Assembly (NCBI GenBank): GCA_943331345.2
Contig: CALQLF020000014.1
Coordinates: forward strand, 1 to 49,193
Origin: Candidatus Planktophila lacus
GTDB taxonomy: Bacteria > Pseudomonadota > Gammaproteobacteria > Steroidobacterales > Steroidobacteraceae
Direction: 5' to 3'
Length of the DNA stretch: 49,193 nucleotides
Both the position numbers and the translations under genes were made by a program. Numbering within the stretch: the stretch's first letter is position 1; each line of letters starts with the position of its first letter. Below are positions 16,641 to 24,184 of this stretch, one piece after another. Under the pieces are notes generated by a model, which was given only the letters and a program-made list of their open reading frames with translations, had not been told where the DNA came from and did not search any database.

Positions 16641-17332
16641 CGACTGCTGGGGCGCGCAGCGTCGGCGGTGGGTACGGGCGCGAACACTTCGAACGCCAAC
16701 GAGAGACTGGTTCCCGAGAGCTGATAGGGAATGCAGCGCGTATGGTCTTCCATGGCGCGTGTAGCAAACAAAGGCAGCACACGGTCGCGGAACTGTTCCA
16801 GCAATTCGCAGTCGCCTAGGTCGAGCGTTCGCGGCCGGTCGCGGTCGAAGCGCAGTTTGCGCCACTCGCCCGGCAGCGACGCCACAGCAGAGACCTCCGA
16901 CGCGATAGCCGCGCCCGGCACCGGCAAGCGCGGCGCCTCGCGCCCGATGACATGGCCGAAGGGCTGCGCCGTGGCGGCCGGCTGCGGCACAGCGCTTTCT
17001 GCCGGCAAAGCAGTTGCACCCTCCGTTGACGGCTCCAGCGTGGCAAAACGCAGTTTCACGCGCGGGAATTCCGTAGGGCCGCCGTAAAGATCGCCGCAGC
17101 CATAAGTGGCCACTTTCAGGTCTGGCCGCGCACCGAGCGTGCGCAGCAACAAGCGAACCTTGTCCGCCAAGCCATCGCAGGAATACTTCGAGGTGAAGCC
17201 GCTGTAGGTGAAACTGAGCTCGTGTTCTTTCCACCGTCCCGCCACCACCGAATCCGGCAAGGGCTCAGCCGCCGCTGCAGGCTGGGCCAGCAGCAGGGCA
17301 AGGAAGAGCGGCAGGGAGGCTTTCAATGACAT
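16637..17332 (-). CDS. Exported protein of unknown function
   Basis: 231 residues. A clear Sec signal peptide (MSLKASLPLFLALLLAQPAAAAEP, shown here in part: hydrophobic core 6-17, cleavage near AAA-E) leads into a segment with two cysteine-containing strands (SKYSCDGLAD, ATYGCGDLYGG). A proline/alanine-rich linker and a second cysteine pair (LGDCELLEQF, HTRCIPYQLS) follow. Four cysteines suggest two disulfides in the periplasm. I do not recognise a named domain. It starts 5 nt after the folA stop, so it is probably cotranscribed with folA and thyA. It is convergent with apaH through the shared CTAG. Confidence 0.8.
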   Translation of the reverse strand: MSLKASLPLFLALLLAQPAAAAEPLPDSVVAGRWKEHELSFTYSGFTSKYSCDGLADKVRLLLRTLGARPDLKVATYGCGDLYGGPTEFPRVKLRFATLEPSTEGATALPAESAVPQPAATAQPFGHVIGREAPRLPVPGAAIASEVSAVASLPGEWRKLRFDRDRPRTLDLGDCELLEQFRDRVLPLFATRAMEDHTRCIPYQLSGTSLSLAFEVFAPVPTADAARPSSR

Positions 17333-17337
17333 GGCAC

Positions 17338-17865
17338 CTAGATTGACCCGACTGCAGCGTTTTGGTTCCCGCCGTCGGGCAGCCTTACGCGGCGCACGAA
17401 GGAATAGGCATGGGCGTGCCGTTCGTCGGCAGCATGCGCCTCCCGGGAAACCTCGGGCCATGCAGCCAGATCGAAGGCGGGAAAGAAGGCATCGCCCTCG
17501 AGCGTGGCCGCCACCTCGGTCAACTCGAGCACGGTCGCTTGGGGCAGCAGCTGTTTATAGAGTTCGCCGCCGCCAATCACCATCACTTCAGGCTGGTCCG
17601 CCGCAGCCGCGAGCGCAGCTTCCACGGTAGCGAACACCTCCGCGCCCGCAGCGGCGAAGCCGGCTTGGCGAGTCACCACCAGATTGCGGCGGCCCGGCAA
17701 CGGGCGGCCAAGGCTGTCCCAAGTGCGCCGGCCCATCAAGACCGGCTTGCCAAGCGTCAAGGCCTTGAAGTGCTGCAGGTCGGCAGGCAGACGCCACGGC
17801 AAACCACCTGCCACGCCAATGACGCCGTTGGCGCCAATAGCGGCAATGAGCGTCAAAGCAGGCAT
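17338..17865 (-). CDS. folA: Dihydrofolate reductase
   Basis: 175 residues. Reduces dihydrofolate produced by thymidylate synthase (thyA, same operon). Motifs: LIAAIGANGVIG, GLPWRLPADLQHFK with the substrate-binding acid D29, VLMGRRTWDSLGRPLPGRRNLVVTR (NADPH site), EVMVIGGGELYKQLLPQA, and the C-terminal HAYSFVRRVR. The frame is open far upstream because the lysine-rich codons of the preceding SET gene read as E/G-rich in this frame; the ATG at 17865 gives the family N-terminus. It lies 17 nt after the SET gene stop. Confidence 0.96.
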   Translation of the reverse strand: MPALTLIAAIGANGVIGVAGGLPWRLPADLQHFKALTLGKPVLMGRRTWDSLGRPLPGRRNLVVTRQAGFAAAGAEVFATVEAALAAAADQPEVMVIGGGELYKQLLPQATVLELTEVAATLEGDAFFPAFDLAAWPEVSREAHAADERHAHAYSFVRRVRLPDGGNQNAAVGSI

Positions 17866-17882
17866 GGTGGCGTCTGGGTGGG

Positions 17883-18536
17883 TCAACGGCGGGCGCGCTT
17901 TACTGCAGCCTTCCGCACGGCCTTCTTCTTGGCCGGCTTCTTCAGGGCCGTCTTCTTCAGAACGACCTTTTTCTTCGCCGCTTGCTTGGGAGCAGCGGCC
18001 TTCTTCTTCGCCAATTTTTTCTTGGCCAACTTCTTCTTGCCAGCCTTCTTCTTGGCCGCCTTCTTCTTGGGGTCCGGCCAGTCGAGCAACATGGTGCCGC
18101 GGCACTTCGGCGAACCGCAGCGGCAGCCGAAGATCTGGTCCATCTCGGGCGGGTCGTTCGGGTCACGCTCGATCATGTAGTCGAAGCAGATTTCCTGGCC
18201 CTTCGGAATATCCCGCACGGCTTCCAGAAATACGCGAGCCTTGTCGACGACGCTTTCGCAGTTGGGGTCGCAGCTGTGGTTGATCCAACGCGCGTCGTTG
18301 CCCTTCACGCCACCGTCGATGACCACGCGCGAATTCACAGTGAACAGGAAGGTGTGGTTGTCGTCGTGTGCCTTGTCCTCGTGGCGACGGTCCGCCTCGG
18401 CATGGGAAATGCGGTCACCGACATATTCGGTAATGCGCGTGCCCTTCAGGATATTGGCGGCAGCGAAGACGCCCCGGCCGTGGATACGGGAATTGCGAAC
18501 CACGTAGTAGGGGTTTTTCTGGAAAGTGGCGCTCAT
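17883..18536 (-). CDS. SET-domain lysine methyltransferase with histone-H1-like tail
   Basis: 217 residues in two parts. Residues 1-150 form a compact SET domain: SAM-binding HGRGVFA (19-25), TRITEYVGD, the pseudoknot RWINHSCDPNCE (83-94), and EICFDYM (115-121). A post-SET zinc motif C138-x-C140-x4-C145 follows; with C89 it would supply the four zinc ligands seen in eukaryotic post-SET enzymes. Residues 154-217 are a low-complexity tail with 28 lysines, mostly KKK triplets spaced by Ala, Gly or Leu. It looks like the C-terminal half of histone H1 and of bacterial H1-like proteins, suggesting DNA binding and possible self-methylation. It sits between thyA and folA. The substrate is unknown; ribosomal, histone-like or own tail lysines are candidates. 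Confidence 0.9.
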   Translation of the reverse strand: MSATFQKNPYYVVRNSRIHGRGVFAAANILKGTRITEYVGDRISHAEADRRHEDKAHDDNHTFLFTVNSRVVIDGGVKGNDARWINHSCDPNCESVVDKARVFLEAVRDIPKGQEICFDYMIERDPNDPPEMDQIFGCRCGSPKCRGTMLLDWPDPKKKAAKKKAGKKKLAKKKLAKKKAAAPKQAAKKKVVLKKTALKKPAKKKAVRKAAVKRARR

Positions 18537-18590
18537 GGGGGACCGTTGGCGAGAGAGAAAGAAGGATGGCTGTGCAGGCGAACTGCCGGT

Positions 18591-19385
18591 TTAAACGGCA
18601 ACTGGCGCCTTGATGGCGGGGTGCGGAGCGTAGCCCTGCACCTCGATGTCATCGGCAGTGTAGTCGAAGAGCGTGGCCGGCCGGCGGTGCAACACCAGTT
18701 GCGGCAGCGGCAGCGGTTCGCGCGCGAGCTGCAAATCGGCCTGTTCGAGATGGTTCAGGTAGAGGTGGCAGTCCCCACCGGTCCAGACAAAGTCACCGAG
18801 TTCCAGGTCGCACTGCTGCGCCACCAAGTGCACCAGCAGCGCGTAAGAGGCAATGTTGAAGGGCACGCCGAGGAAGATATCGGCGCTGCGCTGGTACAGC
18901 TGGCAGCTCAGCCGGCCACCCGCTACATAGAACTGGAAAAAGGCGTGGCAGGGCATCAGCGCCATACGGTCCAGTTCGCCCACGTTCCACGCGTTCACAA
19001 TGATGCGGCGCGAATCCGGCTGGGTACGCAGCAAACGCACGGCTTCAGCCATCTGGTCAATGTGCCGGCCATCGGCGGCTACCCAGTCGCGCCACTGCTT
19101 GCCGTAGACAGGACCCAAATCCCCCTCGGCGTTGGCCCATTCATCCCAGATGCTGACGCCCGCTTCTTGCAGACTGCGCACGTTCGTCTCGCCCCGCAGG
19201 AACCACAGCAGTTCATGGATGATGCTGCGCGTATGCACCTTCTTGGTGGTGACCAGCGGGAACCCTTCTGCCAAGTTGAACCGCATCTGCCAGCCAAACA
19301 CGCTGAGCGTGCCGGTACCGGTGCGGTCTTCCTTGCGGTCGCCGTGGTCGCGGACGTGCCGCATGAGATCCAAGTACTGGCGCAT
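18591..19385 (-). CDS. thyA: Thymidylate synthase
   Basis: 264 residues, the same length as E. coli ThyA. Methylates dUMP to dTMP using methylene-THF and yields DHF for FolA. The catalytic cysteine is C146 in [13 protein letters not shown]. Other conserved blocks are [59 protein letters not shown] and [12 protein letters not shown]. It starts 9 nt after the lgt stop. The next gene (SET protein) starts 54 nt downstream, so the block lgt-thyA-SET-folA is probably one transcript. Confidence 0.98.
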   Translation of the reverse strand: MRQYLDLMRHVRDHGDRKEDRTGTGTLSVFGWQMRFNLAEGFPLVTTKKVHTRSIIHELLWFLRGETNVRSLQEAGVSIWDEWANAEGDLGPVYGKQWRDWVAADGRHIDQMAEAVRLLRTQPDSRRIIVNAWNVGELDRMALMPCHAFFQFYVAGGRLSCQLYQRSADIFLGVPFNIASYALLVHLVAQQCDLELGDFVWTGGDCHLYLNHLEQADLQLAREPLPLPQLVLHRRPATLFDYTADDIEVQGYAPHPAIKAPVAV

Positions 19386-19394
19386 GGCGTTTCC

Positions 19395-20204
19395 TCAGCC
19401 GACTACACGGTTGCCGCTGGGTTCGCGGCGGGTGTACGCCACCAGCAGCATGCCTGCACCGGCCACCACCATGGGCAAGGTGAGCACTTGGCCCATCGTC
19501 AACCAGTCGAACGCCAGATAGCCCAACTGCGTATCTGGTACCCGCACGAATTCCACGGCAAAGCGGAACAAGCCATAACCCAGCAAGAATAGGCCGGACG
19601 GCGCCCAACGCCAACGCGGCTTCGAGGTATAGAGCCAGAGGATGACGAACAGCACGAGGCCTTCCAGAAAGGCTTCGTAAAGCTGCGAGGCATGCAGCAC
19701 CTGCGGGCCGTTGGGCGTCTGCACCAGAAAGCCCAAGGCAAAGTCGGTGGGCTTGCCCCACAGTTCCCCGTTGATGAAATTGCCGATGCGACCAGCACAG
19801 AGCCCAATGGTGGGCAGCGGCGCCATGAAGTCGAACACATCGGCGACGCGCTTGCCCGAACTGCGCGCGAACCAAGCGATGGCTACTAGCACACCGGCGA
19901 GGCCGCCGTGGAAGGACATGCCGCCTTCCCAGATACGCCAGATGTAGTGCCAGTCCTCTGCTACGCGCGCGTGCCCGTAAAACAGCAGGTACCCAATACG
20001 TCCACCCAACACGACGCCAAGCATGGCGTTGAAGATGACATCGTCGACTTGCTCTGGGGTCCAAGTGGAGCCGGGTAGCGCGGCGCGATGACGCCCCAGC
20101 CACCACGCTGCCAAAAAGCCGAGCAGGTACATGAGGCCATACCAATGCACCTTCACCGGACCGATGGCTACGGCGATGGGGTCGATGTCGGGATAGATGA
20201 GCAT
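19395..20204 (-). CDS. lgt: Prolipoprotein diacylglyceryl transferase
   Basis: 269 residues, inner-membrane enzyme with about seven hydrophobic segments. Attaches diacylglycerol to the lipobox cysteine of prolipoproteins; this window alone encodes at least two likely clients (Ig/RCC1 lipoprotein and cytochrome c lipoprotein). Signature blocks: VHWYGLMYLLGFLAAWWLG, MLGVVLGGRIGYLLFY, EGGMSFHGGLAGV, and GLCAGRIGNFINGELWGKPT, the Lgt signature. The ATG at 20204 has no ribosome site. A TACACT hexamer ends 6 nt before it on the minus strand, which would give a leaderless message. Confidence 0.97.
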   Translation of the reverse strand: MLIYPDIDPIAVAIGPVKVHWYGLMYLLGFLAAWWLGRHRAALPGSTWTPEQVDDVIFNAMLGVVLGGRIGYLLFYGHARVAEDWHYIWRIWEGGMSFHGGLAGVLVAIAWFARSSGKRVADVFDFMAPLPTIGLCAGRIGNFINGELWGKPTDFALGFLVQTPNGPQVLHASQLYEAFLEGLVLFVILWLYTSKPRWRWAPSGLFLLGYGLFRFAVEFVRVPDTQLGYLAFDWLTMGQVLTLPMVVAGAGMLLVAYTRREPSGNRVVG

Positions 20205-20279
20205 GGCGTGAGTGTAACAAGCCCCGGCCGCACGGTGCCGCCCGGGCGAACGCCCGGGGCACCGCCATGGCCCAGAAAA
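20205..20279 (-). other. GC-rich hairpin and possible lgt promoter
   Basis: Between the rlmI stop and the lgt start an inverted repeat spans 20233-20264: outer arms CGGTGC/GCACCG and inner arms CCCGGGCG/CGCCCGGG with a 2-nt centre and a 2-nt bulge. It lacks a following T-run, so it may be a structural or Rho-assisted terminator, or a REP-like element. On the minus strand TACACT (20216-20211) ends 6 nt before the lgt ATG with no clear -35 box. Confidence 0.45.
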
Positions 20280-21527
20280 TCAGTCGTGGGTAACCCGGAC
20301 GGCGAAGGCCTTCAGGTAGCGGGTTTCGGGAATGGCCGGGTGGATGGGGTGGTCCGGCCCTTGCCCACCCGTGGAGACAATCTGCGCCTGCCGCTGGAGG
20401 TGCCGAGCCGCCTTCTGCACGGAGTCAATCAGCATGCCGGCTTCGAGGTGCCAAGAGCAGGAGCAACTGACCAGCAGGCCATCACGCGCAAGCAACTGCA
20501 TGGCCAACTGGTTGATACGCTTGTAAGCCCCCTGCGCCTTGGGCAAGTCCTTGCGGCGCTTGGCGAAGGCCGGCGGGTCCACCACCACCACGTCGAAGCG
20601 CTCGCGCGCCTCCACCAGCGCTTCCAACGCCGTGAAAGCGTCTTCCTGCACGGTACCGATCTTCACACCGTTCAGTTCGGCGTTGCGCTGCACCGTGGCG
20701 AGCGCGGCCGCGCTGCTGTCGATGCAAGTGACCTCGGCGGCACCACTGCGTGCGGCCTGAATGCCCCAGGCACCCGCGTAGCAGAACACGTCCAGCACCC
20801 GCGCGCCCTTTACCCACGGGCCGAGCAGTGGCCGGTTATAGGCCTGGTCATAGAACCAGCCAGTCTTCTGCCCATGACGCACCGGCGCGACGAAGCGCGC
20901 ACCGGCCTCGATGACCTCGAGTTCGTCAGGTACCGTGCCGAGGGCTTCCTCGACATACAGCGGCAGGCCTTCCATCTCCCGCGAACCGCTGTCGTTCTTC
21001 CACAGCACCGCCTTCGGCTTCACCACCTTCACCAGTGCGGCGAGCAGTTCGTCTTTCATCGCCTCCATGCCGGCCGTTGCGAGTTGCACGACGCAAGTGT
21101 CGCCGAAGCGGTCGATGACACAGCCCGGCATGCCGTCGGATTCGCCATAGACCAAGCGGTAGTGCGGTGTCGGGTAATAACGCTGCCGTAGGGCCAAGGC
21201 CACCTGCAGGCGGTGAACGAACAAGGACTTCCCGGGGTGAAAGCCTGGGTCTCGCGAAAGCAGCCGCGCGCAAATGAGGGAATTGGGGTTCACCGTCGCG
21301 TAGCCGATGAACTTGTCACGGCTGGAACGCACCTCCACCGCTTGGCCTGGCTGAAAAGCCGTCAGCGGCGTGGCGGCCACATCGACTTCATTGCTGAACA
21401 CCCACAGGTGCCCGGCCGACAAACGACGGTCTTCGTCGCGACGCAGGCGCAGCAACGGCAGTTCGATGGACGGGGTGGCGGTGGCCTCCATCAGGAGTTC
21501 GTCACCGGCAGAAATAGGGGCATGCAT
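20280..21527 (-). CDS. rlmI: 23S rRNA (cytosine-5) methyltransferase, RlmI family
   Basis: 415 residues. A class I SAM methyltransferase of the RlmI/YccW type that modifies C1962 of 23S rRNA in E. coli. The N-terminal PUA-like part contains GHLWVFSNEVD, followed by the EEA domain with YRLVYGESDGMPGCVIDRF. The SAM-binding region is VLDVFCYAGAWGIQAAR, with VVVDPPAFAKRRKDL and the catalytic SCSCSWH near the C-terminus. The start at ATG 21527 is preferred because GAGG lies 7 nt upstream; a second in-frame ATG at 21491 lacks a ribosome site. Earlier open frame is rejected as it overlaps the divergent gene. Confidence 0.93.
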   Translation of the reverse strand: MHAPISAGDELLMEATATPSIELPLLRLRRDEDRRLSAGHLWVFSNEVDVAATPLTAFQPGQAVEVRSSRDKFIGYATVNPNSLICARLLSRDPGFHPGKSLFVHRLQVALALRQRYYPTPHYRLVYGESDGMPGCVIDRFGDTCVVQLATAGMEAMKDELLAALVKVVKPKAVLWKNDSGSREMEGLPLYVEEALGTVPDELEVIEAGARFVAPVRHGQKTGWFYDQAYNRPLLGPWVKGARVLDVFCYAGAWGIQAARSGAAEVTCIDSSAAALATVQRNAELNGVKIGTVQEDAFTALEALVEARERFDVVVVDPPAFAKRRKDLPKAQGAYKRINQLAMQLLARDGLLVSCSCSWHLEAGMLIDSVQKAARHLQRQAQIVSTGGQGPDHPIHPAIPETRYLKAFAVRVTHD

Positions 21528-21549
21528 CAGAGAGCCTCGACAACAGTAG

Positions 21550-21576
21550 GCCGCCGGCGGGTTGTCCGCGGGCGGC
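21550..21576. other. Hairpin in the rlmI/DUF255 divergent region
   Basis: An 11-bp stem with one G-G mismatch (left arm 21550-21560, GCCGCCGGCGG; right arm 21566-21576, CCGCGGGCGGC) and a 5-nt loop. It lies 23 nt upstream of the rlmI start and just before the divergent DUF255 gene. It could be a 5' leader structure or a binding site; no terminator T-run follows on either side. Confidence 0.5.
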
Positions 21577-21598
21577 AGGTCACGCATTCTACGCCCCC

Positions 21599-23335
21599 AT
21601 GAACGCCCCCCACCCGAATGGGTCCCCCAACGCATCCCCGCACCTGCCGGCTGCCAACCCCGCGAACAGCCCCGCCTGGCCCGGCGAACCCAGCCGTTGG
21701 CGAGAACGGCAACTCGGCGCGCTAGTGCAATGGCAGCCCTGGGGAGCCGCAGCGCTGACAACGGCACGCGCACTGGACCGCCCTCTGCTGCTATTGCTCG
21801 CCAGCGAAGGCTGCCTGCCCTTCGAGCAGATGGCGGCTGAATCCTTTGCGGACCCGACGACCGCGTCAGTGATGAACGAAGGCTTCGTGTGTTGTTTGGC
21901 CGATGCCCGTTGGCATCGCGAACTGGACCGGCAACTGCAACTGGTCCATCAGTTGCTGGTGGGCCGGGCCGGTGGCTGGCCGTTACTGGCGCTAGTGGAC
22001 CCGGCCGATGGCCGGCCGTGCTTCGCCGGGACGTATTTTCCCGCGGCACCCACGGGTGCCCTGCCCGGCTTTGCCGACTTCCTGCGCCAAGCCTTGCGGC
22101 ATTTCCGACGTCAACGCGGCCCACTGCAGGAACAAGGCCAACGCCTGGCCAGTGCCTTCGCGCAACTGACGCCGCCGGCGTTGAGCGCAGCCACCGCGCT
22201 CAGCGAAGTGCCACTGGACTTGGCTCGTCGCCAGCTCGAAACCTTGTTTGACCGCGACACGGGTACCTTCACCCGCGGCCAACCGGTGCCGACAGCAGCA
22301 GCCGTCTGGCGTCTGCTGCGGCACTGGGCGGCAGGCGCTGCCCGGCCAGAGCCCGACCTGCAAGCGCTGTTCATGGCCACATTGGCGCTGACGAAAACCT
22401 TGGCGCAGAGCGGGACCGTTGCGTACCCATCCGGTGGGGCAGGACCCGACGTCGGCGCGCCAAGCATGGAGTTGGTTGCCTTTGCCGCCGCCGCCGCCGC
22501 CACCGGCGAACCTGCCTTCCGTGAGGCCTCGGAACACGGCTTCGCCACCTTGGTGAAGCTCGGGTTACCTGCGTCAGCACGGCTTCCTCCCGTGGAGGAC
22601 TGGCACCGCTTGCGCGCGATGGCGCTCGCCGCGCGCTGGGGGGACCGTCCAGACTGGGTAGAGACCCTCAATGAACAGGCCACGCTGTGCCGCGCACACC
22701 ACCCCCTGACCATCACACCCGACCTTGCAGGTACCGCAGCCGCCTTGGTGGCCACGCTGGCCCTGCTCGAACTGCGCTGGAGCGCTGAGGACTTCGAGCA
22801 CGCCTGCGAGACAGCAGCCGCCTTGTGTGCCCGACTTGAGACAGCAGTACCAGCGCCCCTCCCCGGCTTGCCAACGGCCCCGGCACACGCGGACGACACC
22901 TTGCCTTCAGCCGAAGGAACCGCTGCCTTGGCGCTTTACCGGATGGGCTGCCTGTGCGGCAACGCCCTCTGGCAAGCCACTGCTGCCCATGGCCTGCGCC
23001 GCGCCTGGCGCCCCATGAACGACGCACCGGCCACGCATCTGGCGCTGCTCGACGCACTGGAAGAACAAACCGTCGGCCTTGAGACCCTCATCATTCGCGG
23101 CCCGGCCGACGAAGCCGCCCGCTGGGCACGCGCCCTGGCGCGTTGGTACGCGCCCGCCAGACAAGTGTTCGCTATCCCCGCAGGCGCCCTTCACCTGCCG
23201 CCACGACTGGCGGCCTTGGTCGCCGTTGGCAACGACACCAATGCTTGGGTGTTCACCGGGGAAGCAGAACCCGCGCCGAGCACCTCGCTGGAGCAACTCA
23301 CTCGGGAACTGCGCGACCGTCTCCACCGCCACTGA
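21599..23335 (+). CDS. DUF255 (YyaL-like) protein with degenerate thioredoxin motif
   Basis: 578 residues. It resembles the YyaL/SPATA20 family, in which a thioredoxin-like N-terminal domain precedes an alpha/alpha-toroid glycosidase-like domain. Retained family features are the ESF-D segment after the active-site helix (MAAESFADPTTASVMNEGFVC), the GGWPLLALVDPADGRP segment and AGTYFP. The normal active site CHWCHVM is replaced by CLPFEQM, so the redox CxxC and both histidines are lost. The C-terminal region is Ala/Leu-rich and ends with a short VFAIP-type strand segment. No signal peptide. Function unknown. An enoyl-CoA hydratase follows after 91 nt. Confidence 0.8.
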   Translation: MNAPHPNGSPNASPHLPAANPANSPAWPGEPSRWRERQLGALVQWQPWGAAALTTARALDRPLLLLLASEGCLPFEQMAAESFADPTTASVMNEGFVCCLADARWHRELDRQLQLVHQLLVGRAGGWPLLALVDPADGRPCFAGTYFPAAPTGALPGFADFLRQALRHFRRQRGPLQEQGQRLASAFAQLTPPALSAATALSEVPLDLARRQLETLFDRDTGTFTRGQPVPTAAAVWRLLRHWAAGAARPEPDLQALFMATLALTKTLAQSGTVAYPSGGAGPDVGAPSMELVAFAAAAAATGEPAFREASEHGFATLVKLGLPASARLPPVEDWHRLRAMALAARWGDRPDWVETLNEQATLCRAHHPLTITPDLAGTAAALVATLALLELRWSAEDFEHACETAAALCARLETAVPAPLPGLPTAPAHADDTLPSAEGTAALALYRMGCLCGNALWQATAAHGLRRAWRPMNDAPATHLALLDALEEQTVGLETLIIRGPADEAARWARALARWYAPARQVFAIPAGALHLPPRLAALVAVGNDTNAWVFTGEAEPAPSTSLEQLTRELRDRLHRH

Positions 23336-23426
23336 CGGCGCGCTATGCTGCCACCCTGCCCCGCAACCACTGCCCCGCCAGAAATGCTTGCCACGCAAGG
23401 CTCCTGCCCCGCAAGGAAACATAGCG

Positions 23427-24182
23427 ATGACCATGGCCACCGACCCGCATATTGAATCCTCGACTGCCAACGGCATCTGCACCGTGCGCATTGAACGCCC
23501 CGCCAAGCGCAACGCACTGACTGCCAGCATGTATGCCGCACTCGCCGCGGCATTCATTGCCGCCGACGCCGACGAAAGCGTGCGTGCCGTGGTGTTCACC
23601 GGCAACCCGCAAGCCTTCACGGGCGGCAACGACCTAGCGGACTTCCTGCACCAACCGCCCTCCCGCGAAGATGCGCCGGTGTTCCGCTTCATGCGGGCTT
23701 TGAGCGACTGCCGCAAGCCCGTGGTAGCCGCGGTATGCGGCCCCGCTGTCGGTATTGGCACCACGCTGTTACTGCACTGCGACTTCGTCTATGTCGCCAG
23801 CGACGCGAAGCTTTCCACGCCGTTCGTGAAGTTGGGGCTGGTACCGGAATATGCCTCCAGCCTGCTCATGCCGGCGCGCCTCGGGCATGTGCGTGCTGCA
23901 GAGTGGCTACTGCTTGGGGAAGTCTTCAGCGGAGAACAGGCCTTGGCCATGGGCCTGGCCAACCAAGCCTTGCCCGCAGCGGAGGTACTGGCTGCCGCAC
24001 AAGCGACCGCCGCGAAGCTGGCAGCCTTGCCGCCCGGCGCGGTGCAAGCCGGCAAAGCGCTGATGCGCGGCGCGAACCGTGCAGCTATCGCCAGCACCAT
24101 CGAAAAAGAAGCTGCCGTGTTCGGGGCTGCCTTGCAAAGCGCCGAAGCAAAAGCCGCTTTCGCTGCCTTCCTCGGCCGCTAA
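23427..24182 (+). CDS. Enoyl-CoA hydratase/isomerase family protein
   Basis: 251 residues, crotonase fold. The ATG at 23427 has AAGGAAAC upstream. Family features are IERPAKRNALTASMYAALAAAF, the first oxyanion-hole segment FTGGNDLADFL, the second in CGPAVGIGTTLLLHCDFVYVA, and KLGLVPEYASSLLMPARLG. The glutamate at VPEYAS matches one catalytic position. The other hydratase glutamate in the oxyanion region is replaced by Val-Gly (PAVGIGTT), so isomerase or another crotonase reaction is possible. Its TAA stop is 2 bp from the stop of the convergent GGDEF-EAL gene. Confidence 0.88.
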   Translation: MTMATDPHIESSTANGICTVRIERPAKRNALTASMYAALAAAFIAADADESVRAVVFTGNPQAFTGGNDLADFLHQPPSREDAPVFRFMRALSDCRKPVVAAVCGPAVGIGTTLLLHCDFVYVASDAKLSTPFVKLGLVPEYASSLLMPARLGHVRAAEWLLLGEVFSGEQALAMGLANQALPAAEVLAAAQATAAKLAALPPGAVQAGKALMRGANRAAIASTIEKEAAVFGAALQSAEAKAAFAAFLGR

Positions 24183-24184
24183 CC

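Noticed and set aside
17982-19592. 536-codon plus-strand frame opposite SET, thyA and lgt
   Set aside because: Spans the reverse strand of three conserved genes and shows only histidine/valine-rich mirror sequence.
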